From Caecitellus pseudoparvulus (Eukaryota; Bigyra: Bicosoecida): a stretch of 42,402 nucleotides of DNA. This document shows, one piece after another, positions 33,561 to 42,402 of the stretch (within the stretch, counting starts at the first letter, position 1; each line of letters opens with the position of its first letter). The notes beneath the pieces were generated by a model. The model was given only the letters and a program-made list of their open reading frames with translations, was not told the origin of the DNA and did not search any database. A program made the position numbers and the translations under genes. The stretch is from positions 1 through 42,402 of the forward strand of contig CBFFRQ010000120.1 in assembly GCA_965644315.1 (NCBI GenBank), read 5' to 3'.

Positions 33561-33805
33561 GCAGCACTTGGCAGGTGGTGCCAAAACTGCATGGCAGATG
33601 ATGGCTTCCGAATGTATTTCTCGCGTTTGGTTTCCGTCGGTGATTTTCCTTCCTTTGCCGGTGATCTGGCGCCAAGCAGAGTGGCGCTGCCAGCGAGCAG
33701 TGTCGCGTGCGACACGGCACTTTCTTCGCTGCTGGGCGCTCCACCGGGCTGCGAGTGACTGTCAAGCGCCCTGCAGGGGTCTTGTTACATATATAGTATT
33801 GCACC
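33561..33805 (+). promoter_or_regulatory. gap before the giant alanine-rich gene
   Basis: 245 bp with no supported gene. It contains a small hairpin (TGTCGC/GCGACA, 33701-33714), the second GGGGTCTTGTT copy (33776-33786) and ACATATATAG ending 9 nt before the ATG. The TATATA string is too close to this ATG to act as its TATA box; as an acceptor its TAG would be well placed. Confidence 0.45.
33776..33786 (+). promoter_or_regulatory. shared 11-mer before an acceptor-like site (copy 2)
   Basis: Second copy of GGGGTCTTGTT, 30 nt before the ATG at 33806. A shorter form, GGTCTTGTT, also lies inside the DNA-PKcs-like intron upstream of a true splice acceptor. Confidence 0.5.
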
Positions 33806-36800
33806 ATGCCAGCCCTACCGCCGCCCTCATCGCCCAGTACGTACTGCGTCGCTGCCCGAGCCAATGCACGCGGCAACTCACACCTCGTCAACGCCTGCCC
33901 ACAGTCAACCGGCGCAGCAGCAGCCGCCGGCAGCGCGACTTCGCGCGCCGAGGCAGGGAGCGCGAGCGCGAGCGTGCTGCCAAGGAGGCGGAGAAGCTCA
34001 AGAGTTTGACACCTGAGCAGCGCGAGCTGTACCTGCAGCAGAAAGCCTTGCTGGAAGGCATGGGTGCGCGCAAGATGGACAAGTTGAAAGACGACATGGG
34101 CAAGACGATGTCCAGCCCTGGCGAGGCGGGGCGCAAGGCAGTCAGCCGGCTCATCGGGGCAGTCAAGGGCATGAAGGCCCTCCAGCGTGCCGCTAAGTCG
34201 GCGGCTGCCACGGCGGGGGCGGGGTCCCTCAAGCCCACCATGGCGGGAGAGGGTGTAGGCAAGGGCAAGCCCAAGCCTGGTCCGCCAACTTCCACGCCAC
34301 AGCAACCGGCTGCCAGTGGAGGGGGTGCAGCTGCGCCTCCCCCCACCGGCTCACGGCACAAGGTCTCGAAGCCAGGCCAGGCCCCGCCTCCATCCAGCCC
34401 AGCCGGCGGCAAGACTGCCCCATCAGGCCAGCCCCCGCCTCCATCCAGCCCAGCCGGCGGCAAGACTGCCCCATCAGGCCAGCCACCGCCTCCATCCAGC
34501 CCAGCCGGCGGCAAGACTGCCTCATCAGGCCAGCCCCCGCCTCCATCCAGCCCAGCCGGCGGCAAGACTGCCCCATCAGGCCAGCCACCGCCTCCATCCA
34601 GCCCAGCCGGCGGCAAGACTGCCCCATCAGGCCAGCCCCCGCCTCCATCCGGCCCGGCTCGTGGAAAGACAGCCCCACCAGGCCAGCCCCCACCCCCCAG
34701 CAGGAGACCCCCCCCTACAGGTTCACGTGTGAAGGATGGCAAGGCAGTGCCCCCCTCCACAGGGCAGACGACCCCCCCTCCAGGGGGGAAGAAAAGCAAG
34801 GGCCCCAAGGCCAAGGTGGTCACGTCAGCCAGTGGCGAGAAGCTGCTGCAGCTCGGCGATGGCCGGACAGTGCCGCTGGCTGCTGCCATGGCGGCGGCGG
34901 CGGCTGGGGGGCTGAGCTTGAAGGCTGCAGGTGGCAAGCAGGCGACAGAGGAGGGGTTGGAGGGGCAGGGCTCCCTGGTACAGCGCCTGGCGCGGTATGT
35001 TCAGGGACGCATGGAGGCGGCAGGGGGTGTGCAGGGGGGGGGCGAGGGCGTGGGTATGGCCACTGCTGCGTTGAAGGCGGGTGTGACTCCGAAGGTGTTG
35101 GAGGCGCTGCTTGCCGACGCGGAAGGCCGCAAGCGTGCTGCAGCGAGCGAGGGCAGGCGGCTTCCAGAGAGCACTCTGCCGGCAGGGACCTTGCCGGGTG
35201 TAGCTGACATGGGCAGTCCACTGGGCGCCGAGCAAGCTGCACGTGTCGTGGCAGCGCTAGAGGGGCGTGATGGCGAAGGGTATATCATGGGCGAGACTGT
35301 GCTGGAGGACGGCAGTCGTGTCGTGGCGGTGCGGAGTGAAGAAGGGCCAGTCGTACTGAAGATTGGTGTGGGGGGCACTGTCACGCCACTGGGCGGGCTG
35401 GTGCCGGGCAAGGGCGGTATGCCAGTGGTCACGCTGAATGCTGCCGCCTGTGCCGCAGCAGGCGTGCACGGCACTGTCACGCTGGCGGACGGCAGTGTGG
35501 CGCTGGATGCCGCCATGGCCCTGCTAGACAGCATGTTGCTGCCGCCGAGTCAAGAGCCAGAGGCCACGCAGGGGCAAGCTGCAGGGACAGACCCCACAGT
35601 GCAGGCGGATGAGGCCGTTGCTGACAAGCGGCGCACCCCCGTGCCTGCACTGCCAGCGTCCCTGCACCTGAGCGCCAAGGGGGTGGTGTCCAGGTCTGAA
35701 GCCCGGCCGGGGGGGCAAAGTGTCTCCTCGCTCGCGGACCTGTTTGGGTCAGCTGCCGCTCAGCAGGCTGCATGGGACACCGCGTTGGGCATTTTCATCA
35801 AGACTGGCAGCGGCAAGGCGGCTGGGGTGGCTGGCGTGGCAGCAGCTCGCAAGGCGGGGGCGACACCCCCCCCTGGAGCTGCTGCCGCCCTGCAAGCGGT
35901 GCTGGGCAGCCTGCCCCCGCCCCCTGAGCAGTGGAGCGCCGACTCCAAGCACAGGTACTATGCTCGCCTGCTGTCTGCTGCAGCACAGAAGGTGAGCGTG
36001 ACAGTGGATGGCGAGGATGGAGGGGCGGAGTCAACGCCAGCGGGGGGTAGACCAGAACAGACAGGCGACGTCGGAGCAGACCAACCTGCACCGAGTGACA
36101 CGGCCGTGCGCACGGTGAGAGCTGTGGATGCCAAGGCGGCCCTGGGGGGGGGCGACGCCAGTGGCGGAGGCAGCTTGGACATCGCCGCCGAAGTGCTGGC
36201 GACCACAGGAGATGCAGAGGCTGCTGTGGACGCGGCTCTTGCGACGTGGGAGCAGAGTCAGGATGGGAGTGTCACGCCCGCTGCCCGGGAGGCTGCCCGT
36301 GCTGCGCTGAAGGCCGCTGTGGAGGCGGCAGCTGTGGCTGGGACGGGGGATGCGGTCGACCCTGGCACCCTGCGCCGACAAATGGAGTCTGCGCTGGAAG
36401 GCGCTCGTGTGGAAGTGGGCGAGTGGGTGGAGCTGGGAGGCGACGAGGAGGGCGGAGTGCTGGTCGCAAGTGACGAAGAAGACTTCGAGGATGACCCGAA
36501 CAGCAAAGCCCTGTTGCCACCCGGCTGGAGAGACGCCGCGCCCCCTGCCTCCAAGACTGCGTCACACGCTGATCGCATCGTGAGCACCGTGCTGGAGCTG
36601 CTGGGGGGCGATCCGCGTGCAGGTGAGGCGGCAGCTGAGGCAGCGGCCATGGTGTGGGTGCAGACTGGATCGAAGCATGCAGCAGCTGCCGCTGGGATTG
36701 CTGCAGCCAGGGCAGCGCTGGGGGCGTCTGGCTCACCTGGACGGGTGCGTGGCGAGGCAGAGGCTGGTTTGCGGCGCCTGTTGGCTTCATTGCCGCCGCT

Positions 36801-39800
36801 CGCGGAAGGCACTGCTGAGGACGAGGCAGTGACGTTTTTCAAACGCCTGTTGGCAGGCAGCATTCCCCGCATCAAGGTGTCAGTGGGCGCCAAGCCTGAA
36901 GCATCTGCTGCGAAGGAGGGTGTGCGAGGCAAGCTGTACAAGGCGACGCCAGGGGCGGATGACGACGGGGAGAGTGACGCGCCAGCAGTGCGTCGCACAG
37001 AGCGGGGCACGGAGGTGGCCGTGGCACGGGAAGCCGCGCTGGCTGAGCTGTTTGGCAACGACGACAGCGCACTGCAAGCGGCGGCAGAAGTTGCCGCCAA
37101 GGTGCTGGCTGCGACAGGGTCGAAGGAGGCGGCTGCCGCGGCTGGTGTGGCAGCTGCGCGCCAGGCGCTGCGCAGTGCCAAGGGGGGTGGAAAGGCGGCG
37201 GGTGTGTCTGCTGCGGCGGAAGCTGAGCTGTTGAAGCTGCTACAGGGGGGTGACAGCAGTGGTGGGGACACACCTTCGATTGCATCGACGCTGCTGGAGG
37301 CTGCGAAGCAGCACAAGGTGGTCGTGCAGTCCACAGTGGCCATTGCCGATGTGGAGGTGCTGTCGGGTGAAGTGGGCGGCGATGCGCCTGCGCTGGGCAG
37401 TGACTCGGAAGAAGAAACGCCCATCACAGCGCGCCCAGCAAGGGACCCCGCTGTCACAGTGCAAACCACGCTGCACGAGCTGCTGGGAGGCCACGATGAA
37501 GTGACTCGCCTCGCAGTGGGTGCTGCGCTGGCCACGCTGCGTGCGACGGGCAGCACCGACCTTGCAGCAGCAGCAGCAGTGGGCGCAGCACAGGAGGCAC
37601 TGCAGGCAGCTGGGTATCCTAGCACCACTGTGCGGCGTGGCGCGTCGGCAGCCCTGGCCAAGCTACTGCAGTCCCTGCCAGAGTCCCCCGCCTCCATGAG
37701 TCAGCAGGCGCGTGAAGCGTTTCGCCTCGACATGCTGCAGGCTGCGGCAACTCACACGAGGCTGGGCTTGCCAGAGGCAGCTGCTGAGCAGGGCGCTGGT
37801 ATACTTGCTCGCGAGCACATGCGCCTGGCTGATGTGGACGACGGGGGTGTTCCTGTGCTGCTGCAGGCGGGAGGAGCCCTGTGTGACCATGACGCCTGCA
37901 CGGCGTGTGTGCCGGGTGTAACGCTGCACGTGGAACGGCACGTGCCGCTGCCGTCGTTGTTCGCAGAGAACCAGTCTGCCATGCAGGCCGCAGCGGAAGG
38001 CATGGCAGTTTCGTTGCCCCATTGCTGCTCGCGCGAGGGTGCCGTGGCAGCGGGCGTGCTCGCAGCGCGACAAGCCGCGGCCTCCAGTGGTGACGTGCTG
38101 TCTTCTCGCCTGGGCCGTGAACTGCTGCGTGTGTTGGACGGCGTCGTGGACAGCGCAGACGACCCAGGCGCCATGGAGACCGACGCGGCTTCCCTGCAAG
38201 ACGCGTTGCAACGAGCGATTCCGGCGCACAGTGTGCGAGTGCGACGGCGAGGGTATGTGCCGTGCAGCATCCCACATACAGCCCGTGCGGAGGGAGGCGA
38301 TGCGACTGAAGTGCAGCTGGATGCCGCCCCTGAAATCGCCGCGGGCAGTGTCCCAGGCTGTGCCATGCGTCAGTACACTGTGGCGCAGCTACTTGGGGGC
38401 GATGCCCACGCCGTGCAGGCTGCAGTGCAGCGAGCTGCGTCGTTGTTGTCCATCACAGGCAGTGTGGTCAGTACCGGTGCTGCGGTGGCCGCAGAGCGCT
38501 GTCGCTCCTCGCCTGAATTACAGCCGATTGAGGAGGCGCTGGGAGTGGCCGTGGCACGTGTGCTGGCGTACACCGCGCGCCCCGCGCCGCACTGCGCCAG
38601 GGAAGCCACAAACCGGTACCACCACTTTCTGGAGCAAGCTTTCACCATGTGCCAGGTGCAGCAGGTGTGTCCTGCCTGTGACTCACCTGGCGCTGTGCGA
38701 TTGAGTGAGCCCGCTGCCGAAGCGGAAGCAGCTGACACAGGCTTTATCAAAGTCGACATCCAGCGCACGACCACCCTCATGCGCCTGCTGGCATTCCGGG
38801 AAGGCTTACTCAGCACGATGCTGGACACTGCCTGCAAAGTGCTCGCGCACACGCGCAGTGCACTGCTGGCTGCTGCAGCGTGCTTGCCCCCTGCCCGGAG
38901 GCTAGAACGGCTGGAACAGCACCCGGAACGCCTGCCCCCCGCCACACAACTTGCAGTGCACCAGCTTCTGCGCCACATACTAAAGGAGCACGGGGACACG
39001 ATCGGGGACGAGCCGGAGACTGCGGAGCATGCGTGGTGGGTGGCAGCAGCTGCGGCGGCGGGCGAGCTGCCACTGCACATTCCCGACACGGCGCTCGTGC
39101 CGCGCCACGTCGGCGCAGTGCCCATGGACAACGCCTGCCCGCACGGCACATGCACCGTGTCTATGGCCAGTCTCTTTGCGGAGTCCCCCGAAGCCGCGGC
39201 GGCTGCACAGGCCATGGCGCAGCGTTTTCTTGCTGGCGACGAGCCCAGTGAAGCGGAGGCGGCGTCCCAGGCAGTGGCCTTGGCGAAACGCATTGCTGCA
39301 GAGCAAGCCTCTGAGGTTGGTGTCGCTGACACTGCTGAGTACGCCTTGGCACGGGTGCTGCAGGAGTTGCCACGCCCCCCGCCCGATTTGGCCGTGGGTG
39401 ATGCGCGTGCGTTTTTCTACGCACAGGTGCTGGCAGCAGCCTTTGCCCACACGCGAGTGACAGTGCCGGCATCTGCCGTGCAGGCAGCACAGGGCACATT
39501 GGTGGCGCCACCCCTTGGTGCGACACAGGTGCTTCCGGAAGGCCTCTTGCCGGATGGTGTGGTGTTCACGGCAAACGGCATTCTCGTGCATGCCGGGTCG
39601 AATGTGCCGCTGGACCCTGAGGCAGCCTTGTTTGTGTGGAATGAGGTCCTGTTCCGGGTGCGTGTGGGCGGCCAGTGTGGGGGTGTGGGAGGGGAGGTGT
39701 GGGCGCTGTTGACGCGTGGTGGCGATGCCAGCGCCGTGCCCAAGCCCCACACCCGCCCCAGCAAGGGCCTGTCTCGCCACGACCTCATGCCCCGGCACGG

Positions 39801-42402
39801 GAAGCAGGTGCTGGGCGACCTACAGGTGGGGGTGCAGTCAGACCTGCCCAGCATATTCACAGCTGCAGGGCTAGTGGACTCTGCCGGTGTTCGGGCGGCG
39901 CAGCGTGCAGCCGTGCTTGACGGCTCAGATACTACGCGGTTCGGCGTGTGGGAGACGGTGGAGGCCGCTGCACGGCACTTGGTGACCCACCACACCCTGG
40001 ACGATGCGTGGTTCGCAGCTCTGCGCAGCTCAGACGCCCACGGCGCCTTCACCACCGTGCCCGGGTCGCAGGACAATGCTCGCGCCCCAGATCCTGCCGG
40101 CCGCGGGGCAGGGGAGGTGTTCGGACCAGATGCCCTGCGCCGACGCCTGGCCACGGACGGGGTGGGCGAGGCAGACCTCGCGACAGCCATGCGCGGCATC
40201 AAGTGGGCCGCCTGGTTCGCCACTGCCCAGCTGGCTACCATGGTGCACAGCCACGACGAAGCCGCTCGGGCCCTGGCAGCGGGACACGTGCGCCACCTCG
40301 CGGCGCCTGCTCGGCACGTCGCGCAGCGACACAGCGACCCTGCCTCCCCCCGTCGCCTCCTGCACGTGCCAGTGGATGATTCCCGCATCACTCGTCCAGG
40401 GCGCAGAGCAGTGCCGAGCCCGGGCACCCACTCACACCGCCAGGGCTTGCTGCGCCACGCAGCTGGGAAGACAGCACAACCCACGATGTCACATCGTGCC
40501 CCGGCGCCGAGTGTGAAGGTGGCGTCATCCCCCGGCCCTCGCTCGCGGTGGGCGGGGGAAATGTCGCATGCGGAGTTGGCGGCGTGGGGGCCGGATGCCG
40601 AGGCCAAGCAGCTGGCAATGGGGAGGGGGGTTGTGACCCCCCTTCGGGTTCCCCCCCGTCCAAAGGGGGGGAGTGGTGGGGGTGGTGCCACCAAGGCGGC
40701 TGTTCGCCCCCTTGCTCTGCAACCCCGCGACCAGCGGCGTGATACAAGTGATCGGTGCGCCCTGCTGCCGCCAAGCGGCGGCTTCGCGCCCTCGCCACAA
40801 CTGCAGTGTCGGCAAAGTGCCGAGCAGAGCGCACCGCAGCCCTCACTTCGTGTGCAGGCGCGTGCCCCGGTGTTGGCTCGCGTGGAGCTGCCCGGCCATC
40901 CAGCCGTGCACGGCGCGTCGCAGGAGCTCGCTGCGACCCACAACACGCGACCCCTCATCCTGACCAGCCCGCGAGAAAGCACTCAAGCTGCACTGTGGGC
41001 TGACGACGACGTGGACGGTGGAGAGTTGGACGGCGAGATTGGCGCGACGCTGGACCCTCACACGCCGCCCCCTGCAGCGCAGCACTCGGCAGCGTCATCC
41101 CCCGCCTCGGTCGCAGCGTCACCGACGCGCACGCTGTCACGACTGTCCACATGCTCCGTGGTCTCAGCGCACAGCCCTGTCCCGGGGATGGCACCACCTG
41201 ACTCGCCCCTGCACGTCGTGCTGTTGGACAAGCTGCCACCTGGCAAGGGCGTGACCCCCACCAGCCCACCCCTGTCCGGCCAACCCCCAACCGTGCCCAG
41301 TCCAACGGACAAGGGCGGCGGCAAGCCCCCCCCCATGTTCCTGCCCGAACCCCCCTCCCTGCCCGCCATTGCCCGTGGGTACTCCCCCCACAACACCGTC
41401 ATCGCAGCGCCCCTCCGCACGCCCCGCACCATGCCTCCCGCCCCACCAGGCCATTCCACTGTGCCTGCTGGGGCCGTGTACCCAGGTCGAGGGGGGGGGC
41501 GCCGGCAGCTGCTGCCAGGCACTGCGCCCCCCAGCCCACTGCGCAGCGCAGCACTGCCCCGACGGGCAGTGGATGTGGCCCTGGCAGCGCTGACAGCTCG
41601 AGCTGAGGGTCTGGGGGCGGCAGGTTCGCGCCTGTCCGCAGCTCAGACAGCCCCGTCCGAGCCCACACCCCCCGCCCCCGGCGCGGTGAGGGCAGGCAGC
41701 TTGACGGTGCAGAGTCTGCCAGGCCGGGACATGCCGCTGCTGCGCTCAGGCACGCCTGCCTCAGCGGACACGGTGCGGGCTGTGGCCAGGCTTGACTCTG
41801 CGCTGGCCACAGCTGCCGCGGAACAGGCCACCGCACACCGTGCAACGCGCCAATCGGCCGAGAACCGTGCTGCAGTGCTGGAAGCCTCTACCCGGCGCCT
41901 GGCTCGGCAACACCCGGGCCCCGCCCCCCAACTGCAGCCAGGCTCTGAACGCACCACACCACCCGGACGCCAGACACAGCCCATGACGCTGCAAGAGGTG
42001 CTGGCTGCGGCGGCGGGGTCCCCCCCTCCTCCCCCCCCGCAGGATGTCGCGTCGGCTGCCCGTTTAGCCACGGCAAGTCCACCCCCCAAACCACCCTCGG
42101 CAGGGGGGGGTGCGCCGGCGTCACCCCCCCCCTCACCCCCGTCCTGGGCTGTGTCACAGCCTCCCCCCTCCTTCACTGGGGAGGCCCCCTCCCCCACGCT
42201 CCCAGTATCCCCCGTCGTACTGCGCAGGGAACTGACCCGTGGTGCAGCTGCCGACGCCGAACGCAGCGCTGCTGTGCGTGGTCGCCAGCGACGTGCCGAG
42301 GGGGGCGTGCTGGCGGGTGGCCGTGGAGCCTGGCGTCGACGAGTGTTGCAGGGCGCTGCGGCCTACGGCGACCGTGCACCTGGCTCGGCAGGTCGCGCAG
42401 GA
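33806..42402 (+). CDS. giant alanine-rich repeat protein of unknown function (3-prime end outside window)
   Basis: Open frame of at least 2,843 residues in exons 33806-33836 and 33905 to the right edge. I do not recognise it. Residues 10-65 are very basic and charged (RRGRERERERAAKEAEKLK), likely coiled coil. Residues about 170-271 are a proline-rich tandem repeat encoded by a 51-bp minisatellite. From about 618 to 2057 run nine or ten degenerate repeats of about 100 residues. Their shared core is LxxLFG, then TGS, then AAAAAGVAAARxAL, then LLxSLP and a KVSV-like end. Acidic SDEEDFEDD and SDSEEET patches lie between repeats and resemble CK2 sites. Cys/His motifs recur (CDHDACTAC, CQVQQVCPAC, CPHGTC). 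After about 2150 the sequence becomes Pro/Ser/Ala-rich and probably disordered. No membrane segment, signal peptide or enzyme motif is seen. The long uninterrupted frame in a GC-rich genome is partly compositional, but the repeat conservation argues for real coding. A scaffold or structural role is only a guess. Confidence 0.78.
33837..33904 (+). other. intron of the giant alanine-rich gene (68 bp)
   Basis: Donor GTACGT, acceptor CCCACAG, phase 1. It follows a 31-nt coding exon (MPALPPPSSP) and moves the ATG frame, which would stop at 34009, into the frame that stays open to the edge. Confidence 0.75.
34381..34686 (+). repeat. coding minisatellite, six units of 51 bp
   Basis: Six tandem 51-bp units, each encoding a 17-residue Pro/Ser/Gly/Lys unit (core PPPPSSPAGGKTAPSGQ). 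Units 1-5 are nearly identical; unit 6 is diverged. Units 2 and 4 begin CCCCCG while units 3 and 5 begin CCACCG, which suggests growth by duplication of a 102-bp dimer. The length is a multiple of three, so copy-number change keeps frame. Confidence 0.97.
35725..40044 (+). repeat. array of about ten degenerate ~100-residue protein repeats
   Basis: Repeats within the giant protein, by my reading at nucleotides 35725-36009, 36136-36435 (weak), 36577-36888, 37033-37359, 37459-37788, 37948-38253, 38365-38664, 38764-39084, 39160-39480 and 39841-40044 (partial). The clearest copies (1, 3, 4, 5) share ELxG-type starts such as LADLFG, LELLGGD, LAELFGND and LHELLGGHD. TGS then leads into an alanine run ending AGVAAAR or similar, then LLQSLP or LLASLP. 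Copies 6 and 9 resemble each other (SLFAEN, SLFAES). Linkers of 30-110 residues vary. Low nucleotide identity between copies indicates old duplications. Confidence 0.7.

Noticed and set aside
33786-33797. TATATA as a TATA box for the alanine-rich gene
   Set aside because: It ends about 9 nt before the ATG, so transcription started from it would begin after the start codon. It is more likely part of an acceptor-like sequence or irrelevant.
33888-34937. 349-codon minus-strand frame with Gly/Pro/Leu/Trp repeats
   Set aside because: Its apparent protein repeats are the antisense reading of the 51-bp minisatellite in the plus-strand alanine-rich gene.
36258-40982. Minus-strand frames of 479, 320 and 521 codons opposite the alanine-rich gene
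   Set aside because: GC-rich DNA lacks stops in several frames. These are Ala/Ser/Pro-rich without repeated motifs, whereas the plus frame shows diverged repeats with a constant motif order.
1-42402. CRISPR arrays, insertion sequences, rRNA or tRNA genes, prokaryotic operons
   Set aside because: No spaced direct repeats, transposase frames or tRNA-like cloverleaf sequences were seen, and spliceosomal introns rule out a prokaryotic source.

Overview
The window is nuclear DNA from a GC-rich, gene-dense unicellular eukaryote, most likely an alga or other protist. The evidence is short spliceosomal GT-AG introns (63-142 bp) inside recognisable genes, an organelle-type family A DNA polymerase with a presequence, a DNA-PKcs-type kinase, and intergenic gaps of only 81-437 bp. 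I cannot fix the lineage. Few introns, GC-rich coding sequence and GTRCGY donors would suit a prasinophyte-like green alga, but stramenopile and other protists fit too.

Layout: nine protein genes in two divergent one-way blocks. Minus-strand block, read right to left: ALKBH8-type tRNA dioxygenase/methyltransferase (9327-7255), cysteine synthase (7093-5849), and a TmcB-like PAS membrane protein (5464 to beyond the left edge). A 437-bp divergent intergenic region (9328-9764) separates it from the plus-strand block: saccharopine-dehydrogenase-like oxidoreductase (9765-11429), DNA-PKcs-like kinase of about 5,140 residues (11685-27189), Atm1/ABCB7-like half ABC transporter (27368-29601), organellar DNA polymerase with proofreading exonuclease (29769-32358), a polytopic protein with a histidine cluster (32440-33560), and a giant alanine-rich repeat protein (33806 to beyond the right edge).

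The two edge genes have open frames that run off the window: about 1,463 codons of the last exon at the left, and more than 2,830 codons at the right. Coordinates and exon structures come from joining frames by eye at canonical splice sites. All 12 introns supported in coding sequence lie near the 5-prime end of their genes, leaving the rest of each gene as one exon, up to 15.3 kb in the kinase.

The genes do not form one pathway. There are loose links: ALKBH8 (tRNA wobble modification), cysteine synthase and the Atm1-like exporter all touch sulfur, Fe-S or tRNA metabolism, and DNA-PKcs and the organellar polymerase are DNA-maintenance proteins. The most novel item is the giant alanine-rich protein. 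It has a 51-bp minisatellite near its start, then about nine or ten degenerate repeats of roughly 100 residues, with short Cys/His motifs between some of them, that I cannot assign to a known family.
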